The notes below the pieces were generated by a model. That model was not told the origin of the DNA. It saw nothing but the letters and a program-made list of their open reading frames with translations, and ran no database searches. This document shows positions 1-10,300 of a stretch of 64,000 nt of DNA, piece after piece. Location of the stretch: NCBI GenBank assembly GCA_963733395.1, contig CAVTCZ010000013.1, positions 1-64,000 of the forward strand, given 5' to 3'. The position numbers and the translations under genes were made by a program. Every line of letters begins with the position of its first letter. Position 1 is the stretch's first letter. This DNA is from JADKAV01 sp963733395 (lineage in GTDB: Bacteria > Actinomycetota > Actinomycetes > S36-B12 > UBA10799).

Positions 1-9
1 AGACACGCC

Positions 10-666
10 CTAATCGGCTCTCACGCGTCTGGTGTCGTATGCCCACATCGCGATCTCGACGCGGTTGCGGGCGCCTAGCTTGGTCATCAACGATGCGACG
101 TGGGTCTTGACCGTGCTCAGGCCGACGAAGAGCTCGGTGGCGATCTCGGCGTTGGTCCGGCCCCGTGCCACCAGCGCGAGCACCTCCTCCTTGGCGCGCA
201 GTGAGCGGGTCGATGGGCTGGACCGGTACCACCGGTGCCTGGTCGGCGAAGGTTGCCAGTAGCCGGCGGGTGACGTTGGGGGCGATCAGCGCGTCTCCGT
301 TGGCCGCCGCGTGGATGGCCTGCACGAGGAGTTCGGGCCCGGCGTCTTTGAGCAGGAAGCCGCGGGCGCCGGCGCGTAGGGCGCCGAGGACGTACTCATC
401 GAGGTCGAAGGTGGTGATCACGACGACCGCCATCGGGTCCGTCACGTCTGGTCCGGCCAGGCGCCGCGTCACCTCGACGCCGTCGAGCCCGGCATCCGGA
501 TGTTGACGAGCAGGACATCGGGACGCAGCCGGGTCGCCAGGTCGAGCGCTGCGAGCCCGTCTGCGGCCTCTCCCACGACCTCGAGGTCTGGTTGCGCGTC
601 GAGGATCATCACCAGCCCGGTCCGGACCAATTCCTGGTCGTCGGCTACGACGATACGGATGCTCAT
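10..666 (-). CDS. NarL/LuxR-family response regulator (frameshifted)
   Basis: Transcription factor of a two-component system: an N-terminal receiver domain (about residues 1-120) and a C-terminal LuxR-type helix-turn-helix that ends near the stop with TVKTHVASLMTKLGARNR. The ATG at 666 overlaps the stop of the upstream histidine kinase (ATGA), so the two are translationally coupled. The reading frame breaks near 497 (after VNIRMPG, where LDGVEVTRRL follows in another frame) and near 198 (around LTAR/EEVLALVARGRTNAEIA). Each break is repaired by one base, so they look like sequence errors. At the usual phospho-acceptor position the sequence reads LLVNIRMP, with Asn55 in place of Asp. That is either a base error or a regulator that is not phosphorylated. 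Family assignment is firm; its target genes are unknown. Confidence 0.85.
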
Positions 667-1802
667 GTCAGCGCCTCCGCCGGCAGCACGGCCTCGACCA
701 CCCAGCCACCCTCGGGCCCCGGCCCTGCGGAGAGCGATCCGCCGAGCAGTGGGCACGTTCGGCCATGCCCAGCAGGCCGAACCGAGGCTCCGGGGCCGGC
801 CCCGGCCCCGGTCTGTCCATCGTCGCTGACACGCAGCCTGACGGCGTCGCCCTCGCGGCGTACGTCGATCTCGACGCGGGTCGCGCCCTTCGCGTGCCGT
901 ACCGCGTTGGTGAGCGACTCCTGCGCGAGCCGGTAGTGCGCGGCGTCCACGGGTGGTGCCAGCCGGGTCAATGCGCCGTGCAAGCGAGACCGTGATGGTG
1001 GGCGTCGCGTCGGCGCGCGCCAGAGCGGGTAGGTCCGCGACGCCCAATTGCGGTGCGTAGTCGACGGCTTCGTCCTCACGCAGCACCCTCACCATGGATC
1101 TCATCTCCGCTAGGGTTCGCGACGCCTCGGACTCGATCGCGGCCAGGACCTCAGCAGCCCTCTCGGGCTGGGTGCCGGCGACCACGCCACCGGCCTGCGC
1201 CTGCACCGCGATGGCGGAGACGTGGTGGGCCACGGTGTCGTGCAGTTCGCGCGCCAGCGCCACCCGCTCCTCATTGCGGATCTCGCGCTGTTGGCGCTGC
1301 CACAGGTCCGCGCGGTAGCGGAACACCGCCGCGAGGGCGACGATCATCAGCAAGAGGGCGGTCGCGCCGAGGACTTCGGCCCAGCCGGCGGAAGCGGCGT
1401 ACATCCCCAGCGCGACGACGACCGTCACGAAGGCCGTCCCCAAGACCATCTCCTCGTCCCGAGCCCCACCGCACGAGGGAGTAGAGCAGGATCAGACGGC
1501 CATCATGGACAGGAGGCCGAGGTCCCCGCGTCGGTAGTCAGCTGGAGGACCGAGAGCAGTCCGGCGACGCCCCACCCGACCAGGGCGGTCAGCAGCGGGC
1601 GGCTTCGCCGCCAGAGCAGGGCAGGTAGCAGCGCCAGGGCGAGCACCGTCACAAGGGGTCGCCAGGCCAGGTCCGGCCGAACGATGCCCTCGATCACGGC
1701 GGCGGCCGCGAACACGCCCACCAGCAGCCAGTCGAGACGACCGATGGGCGGGGCGTCAGCAGGCCGCGGCTCGTGCCAGATGGAGCGCCGGACAGTGATC
1801 AC
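663..1802 (-). CDS. Two-component sensor histidine kinase, HisKA_3 type (frameshifted)
   Basis: Membrane sensor kinase of the NarL-partner class. The N-terminal part (from a GTG at 1802) has several hydrophobic segments. A second membrane stretch lies at about 1449-1330, followed by the dimerisation/phospho-acceptor motif ARELHDTVAHHVSAIAVQAQ (His is the phosphorylated residue). A GHKL ATPase part follows, with LAQESLTNAVRHAKGATRVEI and VSDDG. The frame is lost near 1500, near 980 and twice between 745 and 790 (the G-box FGLLGMAERAH appears in a different frame from LLGGSLSAGPGPEGGW). All breaks are single-base and the pieces are collinear, so I annotate one gene. It overlaps the response regulator by 4 bases and should phosphorylate it; the ligand is unknown. 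Confidence 0.8.
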
Positions 1803-1961
1803 GGGTCCAGCCTAGGGATCCGCCCGCCTCGGCGTACCCGCCTAAAGAACGAGACGGAGATCATGCCATGGGCCAGGCGAACTCCAGCCTCCGGGCGGAT
1901 ACGCCCGATGCAGGGCCCAGCGATCGTGGAACTACCGATCCTCACAACAACAACGGAGCCC

Positions 1962-2543
1962 ATGATGAGAACACGTCAACCCGCCACCACACTGGAAGAC
2001 CAGCCGATCCCGGTGAGAGCAAAGCTCGCCGCAGCGTGGACAAGCTTCATGTTCCTGTACGCCTACGTGGACATTCTCAACTTCTACACGCCCGGCACCG
2101 TCGACGACATCCTCGACGGCAGGGTGTTCGAGTTCGCCCTCTCCCAGACCTTCTCGACGTCGGCACTGACCCTGATGGCCATCCCGATCTTCATGATCGT
2201 GCTGTCGGTGACGCTGCCCGCCCGGGTGAGCCGCATCGCGAACCTCATCGTGGCCGCGGTCTACGTCCCCGTCACGGTGTTCAACCTGGCGAGCGAAACC
2301 TGGCTCGTCTTCTACGGTCTTGGCGTCGCGCTGGAACTGATCCTTCTCGCCCTCATCCTGCGGTACGCCTGGACCTGGCCCCGCGCCGCTACCGTCGGCG
2401 ACCATGACGACCAGCCCGGACCGCGAAACCGTTGGCACCCAGCAGCAAGCGTGAACCCAAGAGGAGTCCCCGTCCTGTTCGGAGTCATCTGCCTCGGTGC
2501 CGCGGCGTGGGCCTCCTGGCGGTGGGACACCAACTACCACTGA
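1962..2543 (+). CDS. DUF6326-like small membrane protein
   Basis: A protein of about 193 residues with four hydrophobic segments. The first includes WTSFMFLYAYVDILNFYTPG; later ones include MAIPIFMIVLSVTLPARVSRIANLI and FYGLGVALELILLALILRYAW. This pattern resembles the DUF6326 family, whose function is unknown. The start ATG at 1962 is chosen because hydrophobic coding begins shortly after it; a second ATG follows directly at 1965. The C-terminal 50 residues are polar and then hydrophobic again (VPVLFGVICLGAAAWASW), longer than I expect for the family, so a small frame error near the 3' end cannot be excluded. The gene is divergent from the two-component pair, and a strong hairpin overlaps its stop codon. 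Confidence 0.7.
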   Translation: MMRTRQPATTLEDQPIPVRAKLAAAWTSFMFLYAYVDILNFYTPGTVDDILDGRVFEFALSQTFSTSALTLMAIPIFMIVLSVTLPARVSRIANLIVAAVYVPVTVFNLASETWLVFYGLGVALELILLALILRYAWTWPRAATVGDHDDQPGPRNRWHPAASVNPRGVPVLFGVICLGAAAWASWRWDTNYH

Positions 2544-2583
2544 CCTGCCGGTAGGGGCCTTCCAAGGCCCCTACCGGCAGGTC
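2542..2583 (+). terminator. Perfect 20-bp inverted repeat, probable terminator
   Basis: Two perfectly complementary 20-base arms (2542-2561 and 2564-2583) are separated by a 2-base centre and overlap the stop codon of the membrane protein. There is no U-tract, which is common for actinobacterial hairpin terminators. Because the arms are perfect and the loop is only two bases, a cruciform or protein-binding site is an alternative. Confidence 0.6.
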
Positions 2584-2744
2584 GGGTCATCGGATGCGCA
2601 CACAGGCCGACCCGCATCGTCGACGCCGACCCCAATCGCGGCAAAGTTGTCGTCCGCGTCACTGGCACCCGCCACAACGAGCGGGCGTATCAGGTCCGCC
2701 AGTCCCTACCGAACACCCAAGAGGTCCCCGGTCATGATCACCAC

Positions 2745-3085
2745 ACCAACCGTGTCCGGGAAACCGGGTCAGGCTCCCACGGGCCTATCCTGCGATCTGT
2801 ACCCACTAATCGGCTCTGACAGCACCTGGACCGATCCTCGGGGTCCCGTCGCCCTGGCGGAAGTTGCCGGCTTCGTCCAGACCGGCACCCGGTGGCGGGC
2901 GGCCACAGGGTGCCGGTGTACCAGGCGGCCCAGCCGTAGGTGGCGCCCATGAGCAGGTAGGGGGCCAGCTGAGCTGGGTTGTTGCCGTACGTCGCGAGGT
3001 TGCCCCAGTGTGGCAGCGCGAAGGCGACCGCGGGCAGCCCGATGATCAGGGCGCGGTACCAGGACAGGTAGGTGCCACCAGCCCT
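2745..3085 (-). pseudogene. CPBP (CAAX-type) intramembrane protease remnant
   Basis: One minus-strand frame encodes a membrane segment containing RALIIGLPAVAFALPHWGN followed by LLMGATYGWAAWYTGTLWPPA. This resembles the last two conserved helices of CPBP-family intramembrane metalloproteases (the FALPH histidine motif and a following helix with TGxLWP). The frame is preceded by a stop, the N-terminal helices with the EExxxR motif are absent, and the final HxxxN motif is lost after the frame drifts into polar sequence. It is a decayed gene fragment; no product is expected. Confidence 0.45.
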
Positions 3086-3163
3086 GTGCGTCAGTCAGGC
3101 GCGCTGCCCGACCCGGCATTTCTCCTGGTCAGATCCGTACTCCGGCTCGGCTGCACCCGTTTC

Positions 3164-3265
3164 GGTTCGCCGGGCATCTTCGCCAGTGTTCACCCGGCTG
3201 ACGGTGTGCGTCATGAGGGGGAGTGGGGCGCGCTCTGCGACAAGATATTCCGGAGAATCTGTGGT
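3164..3265. repeat. 102-bp direct repeat, copy A
   Basis: This stretch matches 4624-4725 over its whole 102-base length with roughly three quarters identity and no net gaps. The best conserved blocks are the first 14 bases, the CTGACGGTGTGCG block and the GCTnTGCGACAA block. Copy A overlaps the last codons (3211-3265) of the threonine aldolase-like gene. Confidence 0.6.
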
Positions 3266-4458
3266 GGCGTGCTCCCCCCAGCCTTGCTGTGGGGGTAGGG
3301 GTGAGGCATGGTGGTGGATCTGGCCAGGGAACTGAGCCCGGGGGTCGATGTACGGTTACTGGCCGGGTTGCCGAGCAGGACCCGCGCGAGGGTCGAGGTC
3401 GCCTCTTCGACTGACCAGTCCATCGTCGCCGCGTCCACGGTGATTTCGGTCCAGGCCCAGCCGGGGACCTCGGCGGGGCTCCAGGGCGGGGTCAGCGCGA
3501 CGCGTTCCTGCTCCATGTGTGCCACAACCCGCTCGTAGAGGTCTTCGGCGGTGCCCGGGGCCATCAGCCGGAACGCCACTGCGTGCGGTGGGTCGGGTAC
3601 CACGGCGAAGCCCGCCTGCCGCAGGGCAGCAGCCAACTTGACGGCCCGTTCGTGGTACTCGCCCATCCGGGGGAGTTCCCGGTCAAGTCCGCGAAGCCCG
3701 GCCACGGCGTACGGCAGTAGCGAGAACAGCGTGCCGCCGTGCCGGGTGCGCCAGTCGCGGGCCTCGGCGACCGCGTCCTGCGGGCCCGCGACGAGTGCAC
3801 CAGCCAGCCCTCCGAGACCCTTGTACAGGGAGACGTACACACTGTCGGCAATCGCGCAGATGGTCTCGAGCGGCTGATCGAACCACGGCTGGGACTCCCA
3901 TAGGCGTGCCCCGTCGAAGTGGATCGCCGCGCCGCGTGCGCGTGCCACGTCGGTGATCTCGATCAGTTGCGGCCAGGTGGGAAGAAGGTACCCCGCGTCG
4001 CGCAGAGGCAGTTCGAGCAGCAACGCCCCGAGAGGTCCGGGGATTTCACGGAGGTTGTCGGCGGTAGGCAACTCACGCCCCTCACCGAGCACCTCGAATC
4101 GCAGTCCGTGTAGGAGGCGTGGTCCATCCAGTTCGTGGTGCAGCAGATGGGAAAGATCTGGCAGGGCCACGCGTGAGCAGCCCCGCCGGTCACACCAGAC
4201 CCGCAACATCGCCTGCTGCGCCATCACGCCGCTGGGGAACATCACGGCGGCGGGCTTGCCGACAAGGTTCGCGACCCGGTTCTCCAATTCGGTGACCGGG
4301 CCACCCTCCCCGTAGCGGTCCCAGTCTCCTGCGCCAGCACCCAGGTTGTCGAGGTAGTCGGTCAGTTCCCGCAAGTCCTGGACGGGCCCTGAGATCCTTC
4401 CCGTGAGGGCTCGGTCGGCCCGCCGCCGAGCAGCGCGTGCGCGCTGCTGCAGCGTCAT
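3211..4458 (-). CDS. Threonine aldolase-like PLP enzyme (beta-eliminating lyase family)
   Basis: A 415-residue fold-type I pyridoxal-phosphate enzyme similar to low-specificity L-threonine aldolases, which cleave threonine/allo-threonine to glycine and acetaldehyde. Visible marks are an early substrate-loop block (LDNLGAGAGDWDRYGEGGP), the conserved IHFDGARLWES and the PLP-lysine motif SLYKGLGG (Lys213). The start is the ATG at 4458. Family members normally end near VEEATSTLARVLLG; here about 55 low-complexity residues follow, and the last third of these lies in the 102-bp repeat (3164-3265). The C-terminus may therefore have been altered when that repeat was placed there. The gene stands alone between the two repeat copies. 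The exact amino-acid substrate is not determined by the sequence. Confidence 0.8.
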   Translation of the reverse strand: MTLQQRARAARRRADRALTGRISGPVQDLRELTDYLDNLGAGAGDWDRYGEGGPVTELENRVANLVGKPAAVMFPSGVMAQQAMLRVWCDRRGCSRVALPDLSHLLHHELDGPRLLHGLRFEVLGEGRELPTADNLREIPGPLGALLLELPLRDAGYLLPTWPQLIEITDVARARGAAIHFDGARLWESQPWFDQPLETICAIADSVYVSLYKGLGGLAGALVAGPQDAVAEARDWRTRHGGTLFSLLPYAVAGLRGLDRELPRMGEYHERAVKLAAALRQAGFAVVPDPPHAVAFRLMAPGTAEDLYERVVAHMEQERVALTPPWSPAEVPGWAWTEITVDAATMDWSVEEATSTLARVLLGNPASNRTSTPGLSSLARSTTMPHPYPHSKAGGSTPPQILRNILSQSAPHSPS

Positions 4459-5284
4459 GGCGCCGTTGATCCGGTCCCTGTTGCATCATCACCCCAGCGT
4501 AGGCAGTGCGGTGCCGCTTGTCGGAACGGCAATGCTGGGCGACCTCCCCATTCCTCAGGGCGGGATCGACGACCCCTCGTCACCTGTCATGTCCGGCCTT
4601 CCGCGACGGCTGGACCCTGAGCAGGTTCGCCGGGCATCGTCGCCAGTGTCTACGGGCTGACGGTGTGCGACACCAGGGGGCGTGGGGTGCGCTTTGCGAC
4701 AAAACACTCCCGCGAGTTTGTGGGACTCGACCGAGGGATGTCTGCTGTGGTTGAGTCGCGGCGAGCCCGTTAGATCTTGCGTCTGCCAGATCAAGACGGG
4801 TTCAGCCGGCTGAGTTGACCCGGTTCCGCGGCCTCCTGGTGGAGTCTGCCCCGACTCCTTGCGGCCGCGTCGTGCCCAAGCCCCACAACCTGCACAAGTG
4901 TCGCGAGCAGTGCGCGCCGGCGTGTCCACCGGCCCGCAGGGGGCCATCATTGTCCAACAGCACTGAGGCCGGAGCGCCCGCCCAAGTTGGCGGTGCTCGC
5001 CTCTCCTCTTCGTCTGGCGGGAGTGCCACCGCCGCCACCACCGCCACCGAAGTGGGACGCCCACGGGGCATTTCTTCTTCGCCTCGAATTCTCAAGCCCC
5101 GAAATGGGGGGACGCGTTGTGCCGGCGGAGGACCACAGGCGCCGACTTGCCGCAGGTCGGAGGACTTCCGATCTGCCTACGCCGTTGCTCGCCTGCTATG
5201 GTCGCGGCGGATCTCGTGAGAGGTCGGGGCTCGACGGGCGCTCTGGGGTCGGCCCGACACCGGGGCTGTGTCGCAGGGAAGGGC
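4459..5284. other. Intergenic region upstream of the MFS gene
   Basis: No convincing gene is seen here. The only structure I can support is repeat copy B at 4624-4725. Long open frames on both strands are codon-bias shadows with no recognisable motif. The promoters of the divergent aldolase and MFS genes should lie here, but I see no clear -35/-10 pair. Confidence 0.5.
4624..4725. repeat. 102-bp direct repeat, copy B
   Basis: Partner of the repeat at 3164-3265, same orientation, same length. The two copies bracket the threonine aldolase-like gene at about 1.46 kb spacing. Neither copy contains an obvious gene or transposase end. Confidence 0.6.
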
Positions 5285-6889
5285 ATGTGGGTTGTGCGAA
5301 CGCCTCATCGCATCCTCCGCCACTCGGGGCGTACCTCTGCGTCGTCGCGACGCGACCTGCTCACCGGTGACCAGCGACGCGTACTCGCAGGGGTCTGCAT
5401 CGTGGTGGGCGCGGCCACCACGGTTCCGGCCAGCTACAACTATGTGGTCGTCCCGATGTTGGAGGGCCTCGGAGCGAGCGAGACGCAGAACTCACTGTTG
5501 CGCCAACTCCCCAGCATCGCCGGGCTACTCGTCATCTTTCTCGCCGGCATCCTCGGTCACCGTTGGGGCGAGCGTCGCTTCATCACCAGGTGCGGGATTC
5601 TCTTCACCGTTGGAAACGCCGCGGTCGCGGTGGCTCCCGTCATGGCAGTTGCCGTGGCGGGCCTCGTGCTCGAGAGCATCGGCGCTTCGGGATTCATCGT
5701 GGTCGCGCTTGCCCTGCTCAGTGCGCGGGTATCAGACGAGGAGGCGCGTGCGTCTGCGTTCTCCACATACGCGACGGTCGGTCCCATCGTCTACCTCGTC
5801 ATGCCGCTGCTGGCAGGAGTGCTCCTCGACCACAGCAGTTGGCGGATCGTGGCGGCGGTCTGGGCTCTCAGCGGACTGGTCATACTCCTGGCGTCGCGTA
5901 TGTACCTGCCCCAGGCGGAGGGTCCGCGGGACTCGCGGGAGCTGCTCACGCCCACACTGGCCGGCGTGCTGATGATGGCGTCGGTCCAGACCTTGAGCGC
6001 CGCAGACCGGGACGGACTGCTCTCGATCGGGGCGCTCGTCCGGTTGGGCATCGCGGTCCTCGCGTTCGCCGCCCTCTACTGGGCGCTCCGGCGCGCAGAA
6101 TCCCCATCGCTGTCGTTGGCGGCACTGGGACAGGGCGGGATGTCCCTCCTCCTGATCATCGTCATTCTCATGTCGTTCGCGAACCTGTGGTTCTACATGA
6201 CCGTCGGACTCCAATACGTGTACGGCCTGAACGCCTTCGAGACTGCGGTGGCGCTGTTGCCCGCTCAGGTGGCGGCAATTGTCGGAGCGGTGATCACCCG
6301 CTCGCTACTTCGGAAGCGGGGCATCACCGTCACCGGTTCCATCATGCTCCTAGGTCTCGCCGTGAGCCTGCTGCTCAGCGCTCTGATCCATTCAGGATCA
6401 CCGATCTGGGTCCCGGTCCTGGTGACCGGCCTCTACGCCGTCACCTCCGTCGGGGCAGGCATCCCCCTCACCAACGCCGTCATGAACCTGGCTCCCCGGG
6501 GCGAGGAAGGCAGTGCATCCGCCTTCCGCAGTGCCGCTGGGAACATCGGCGGCGCTGTCGGTGTGATTGTGATGACCACGATCGTGTTCAGCACCTTCTC
6601 CGCCTCACTCGCGAGGACGCTCGAGAGCGAAGACCTCAAGTCGCAGCAGTCGGTCCAGATCGCCGAGAGCGTCCGCGAAGGCGTGACGTCCGAACAGGTC
6701 GCGGCGAACTACGCGGTGCCGGTCCAGCAGGTCGAGCAGATCGCGGACGCGCAGCGAGACGCCATGGTCGACGGCCTCCGCGCACACGGAGTGAGTGGAG
6801 CCGCCTTCACCGGCGTCTGCCTGGTGATCTTCCTCTGGTCCCGTCGGCGGTACGCACACGATTCCGTCCCCGCAGCGGCGGGGCACTGA
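5285..6889 (+). CDS. MFS transporter, DHA2-like drug exporter
   Basis: A 534-residue multi-pass inner-membrane protein with about 13-14 hydrophobic segments, the size and layout of DHA2-type proton-driven exporters. The loop after the second helix reads GHRWGERRFITRCGI, a version of the MFS motif A. A helix with PIVYLVMPLLAGVLLDHSSWRIV corresponds to the substrate-path helix of exporters. The extracytoplasmic loop near residues 455-500 is long and charged (SEDLKSQQSVQIAESVREGV), followed by a last helix. The ATG at 5285 is chosen because earlier in-frame codons encode non-membrane low-complexity sequence. It is a single gene with no linked regulator in the same orientation; the substrate cannot be predicted. 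Confidence 0.85.
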   Translation: MWVVRTPHRILRHSGRTSASSRRDLLTGDQRRVLAGVCIVVGAATTVPASYNYVVVPMLEGLGASETQNSLLRQLPSIAGLLVIFLAGILGHRWGERRFITRCGILFTVGNAAVAVAPVMAVAVAGLVLESIGASGFIVVALALLSARVSDEEARASAFSTYATVGPIVYLVMPLLAGVLLDHSSWRIVAAVWALSGLVILLASRMYLPQAEGPRDSRELLTPTLAGVLMMASVQTLSAADRDGLLSIGALVRLGIAVLAFAALYWALRRAESPSLSLAALGQGGMSLLLIIVILMSFANLWFYMTVGLQYVYGLNAFETAVALLPAQVAAIVGAVITRSLLRKRGITVTGSIMLLGLAVSLLLSALIHSGSPIWVPVLVTGLYAVTSVGAGIPLTNAVMNLAPRGEEGSASAFRSAAGNIGGAVGVIVMTTIVFSTFSASLARTLESEDLKSQQSVQIAESVREGVTSEQVAANYAVPVQQVEQIADAQRDAMVDGLRAHGVSGAAFTGVCLVIFLWSRRRYAHDSVPAAAGH

Positions 6890-7130
6890 CGCGATACGGG
6901 CGGAGGCGACGCTCGCCCCTGTGGCGGGGTTGTCGACCCTGGTCCGAGCGTTGAGCGCGGCGTGCCCTGTAAAACGGGGGCCGCTTTCGTTTCCTTCGTT
7001 CGATGGCCGCCAGGGGGTTGCGACGGTTGAGTTGTCGGAGATGGGGCAGACCAGTTCCAGCGGCTCGAAATATGAGTTCGCGAAGTGGCGGGTGGAGAGG
7101 AAGCGCAAGTTCCGTATCGATGTGTGAAGT

Positions 7131-7334
7131 ATGTTGCGTCAAGGGGGACATGCCGTGATCAGCATCGACTGCCACCCCGATGAGACGAAGGCGGCGCGGG
7201 AGGATGCGCGGAAGACCGGTCTGCCGACTTGGACCGCAGAGGAGTTGGCCACTGCGATGGCGGCCCCGGGGTTCTCCGGGGTTCGCGTCTCCCACGACAA
7301 GGCGACGGTGTACGCCACGGCGATCAAGAAGTAG
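7131..7334 (+). pseudogene. C-terminal remnant of a class I methyltransferase
   Basis: A 67-codon open frame begins with GGHAVISIDCHPDET and ends in GFSGVRVSHDKATVYATAIKK. This resembles the last beta-strands of SAM-dependent methyltransferases, where a GGR(L/V) turn is followed by a short helix and a 'GF..V.V....G..Y...A' strand pair. The SAM-binding core (motif I) is not found upstream in any frame, so this is probably a truncated remnant and not a complete small protein. Confidence is modest because the fragment is short. Confidence 0.4.
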
Positions 7335-7396
7335 CAGCGGGGAATGCTGCCGCCCGACTGCTCACCGGCTAGGACGAAGCCTGCTGTCGAGGCGTC

Positions 7397-10300
7397 CTAC
7401 CTGACGGTCCTGGTCACCTGCGAGCGATCCTTGAGGGTGAACGAGGTCTCGCCGCCGGCCACCAACTTCACATCGGCGACAAGGCGGTACCGACCGCGCG
7501 GCAGTGAACCCAGCCGCCATGTGACCGACCGGCCCCGTGCTGGATCGTTCAGACCGGTTGCCCTGTGTGCAACGAGTGCGCCCTTCCGGAACACCCTCAG
7601 CACCACGCCAGCCGTCGCCTGGGCCGACTTCCGGGTGATCTGGAAACGCACAGAGGCCTTGGCCGCGTTGCCGGTCTTCACCAACTGCACGTTCCCAACG
7701 TGCAGCCGGAGTTGGGGCTTGGCGTGATTCCTCAGCAGTCTGGTCGAGCGTTCACCGTGTGTATCGCGAACGATCAGGGTCACCTTGTCGAGCGACTTCC
7801 AACTCGCTGGGACGGCACGCACCAAGTCGCCGTCGGAGACCTTCACCGGCGGGGACACGAAATGGGTGATGCCGTGACGGTCGGCGCTGGTCAACTCGAA
7901 GGAGAAGGCAGTCGGGTCGCCCTGGTGCCGGTACGTCAGCGCGTTCCCGAGGCCGACCCGGTCGATGCCGCCCTTGGATGTGTGCGTGTCCAGGCTGGCC
8001 GAGCGATGCATCGAACCCTTCTCGCGAGCAAGGTCGAAGTTGAGTGCCCGATCGCGGCCTCCTTCGAAACTGAGCCATCCGGCCCGGGTGGCACCAGTGA
8101 CCCGGTCCGTCACCCCTGGACCGGTGACCACATCCTGGACGGAGCCGACGAAACCGTCGCCGACGACCGAATCCGAGTAACTTCCCCGGGCGGAACCCCG
8201 GACGGTGTGCGCCAACGGCTGCGATCCCTTGCGCACGACGAATCCTGCAGCGCCGGAGGCGGCGACTGAGTCCGTCGCGGGCAGGTAGTCAGCCTCAGGC
8301 GGGATGTCCGTCACCGCCGCGGATGAGTCGGGCGATCCGAAGATGACGGCGGTCATGAGTGCATTGACGGACGGCAACGACGGGTCATCAGGTATGGCAC
8401 TCAAGGCCACCGTGTACCAGTCACTTCCATCGCCGGTCCACGTCGTTGTGTCGTCGAACGGGAATGACCATGATCCGCGACCGGGTGCCACGGTGATGAC
8501 GCCGCCCAACATCTCGCGCCCGAAGTGCTGCTGTCCGTTGCCATTCTCCGATACCTGGAACGGACGGTTGCTGTCGTACACGTACACCTTGACCGATCCG
8601 TCGGGCTGATCCTCGACGTCGTAGGCCGTGACCACGTGGCCATGCAACACACCTCGCCGCAGGGCGATACCCGGGTATCGCCCTGCCGCCAACTCGGTGC
8701 GCGCTCGGCTCAGCTGCGCGTCCAGACTGCGATCACGACCCAAGTAGTGCCACAGGTACTCCGCCGTGCCCTGACCGGCGTGACGGCCGTCGAGCCAGGT
8801 GTTCATCGCGGCACTCGGACCCTCCGGCGCGGGCAGATCCCAGGGTGCGTCCACCCCGGCGGCGAATCGGCTGTACGGCACCTTCCCCCCAAGCAGTTCC
8901 TGGACGGTCCTGTTGATCCCGAAGCAGTGGCCCCCCGACGACCGAAGAAATCCGTTGAGGACCCCCCAGGTGATGTAGGACAGGGGATCCGGAACACCGG
9001 TGGGGATGGAGCAGTTGTACCAGGGCCAGCATGGATTGACCTCGATGAACATGTCGCGGATCCCCACCAAGTCGGTCAACTCCCCGAAGGACAGCCACTC
9101 GTACGGGTAGTTCCTGAAGGCAAGTCCTTCGCGGTTGCGGAAAGTGCGCACTGTCAACTCGTTGGAGGAGACGGACTGCCAGCCATCCGGGGCGAGTACC
9201 CGCACCGGGCCGCTCGTCGCCGGCCGCGGTATCCGGAATGTGAGGCTCCGCCGGTCCGGTGCGACATCGGTGTCGACTTCCGCCAGTTGACTGCCGACCT
9301 GCACCCGGGTCCCCGGACAGAACCCGGAGCCGTCGAGACCGATCTGGCTGCCCGGCTGCCCCCGTCGCGGGGCCCAACCGACCTGCGATGCGAGGGTAGC
9401 CGCCATGGGGGCGTTGCCCAGGCCCAATCGCAGGGTGCGACTGGGCACTCCGGGGGCTGAGGCGAGCACCCACAGCACCTCGCCGTATTGGAGACGTTCG
9501 CTCTTGTGCAGTCGCAGCGTCCGCTGCTCGATCAGCCCGGTGCCGGGCGGCACGGTGGCCGAGGGGAGGAACTCCGCAGTCACAGTGCTGCTTCCGGAGG
9601 CCTTTGCCAATGTGACTGTGCCCGTGAAGTCCGCGTGGCGCTGGACCTGCAGGACCACATCGCTCGCGGCGCAGTCCGGGACGTCCACGTTGGTGTCACC
9701 GCCGACCACGGAGAGTTCGAAGTTGGCGGCGACGATGATGGGGAACGTTTCTGAGTCCGGCTCCGGGGCGACACCCGCATTGCCGAGCGGATCCCCTGTG
9801 ACCGTGACGTCCACCGGCTGCACGAAAGTGGCCGCTGTGTCCGCCGCGGTCAACCGCAGCGTGGTCGACTGCCCGCTCCCCATCACCGGGTCGGTGAGGA
9901 AGTAGCCACTGACCCCTGCGGGCAAGCCCGAGACCTTCATGTCGATGGGTCCATCCGAGCCGTTGATGCGCGTGATGGTGATGAGGATGTCTTTGTAGCC
10001 TGCCTGCAACACGGTGGCCACGCTCTTCTGCACGCTCACGTCGATGTCGGGCAGGGATCCGGCAGGGAAGGTCATCGTGAGGTCGTCGAAGCCCAGACTC
10101 GAGTTGATGCCGCCCACTACGGAGAGCACGAAACTCGTGATGTTGCCTACTGGACTGCTGACCGTCACCGGGGTGGTGAAGCCTGCGGCCGAGATGGGAA
10201 CCGCGGTCCCGACGATCTGCGAGCCGTTCGAAAGGTGGGCGGTCAGCCTGGCGGCGACGCTGCCGCTCGGTGTGCTGAAGAGGCCCGCGTAGACAGTGAC

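Noticed and set aside
4736..5284. Possible small genes before the MFS transporter
   Set aside because: Frames on both strands lack ribosome-binding sites, motifs and consistent codon use.
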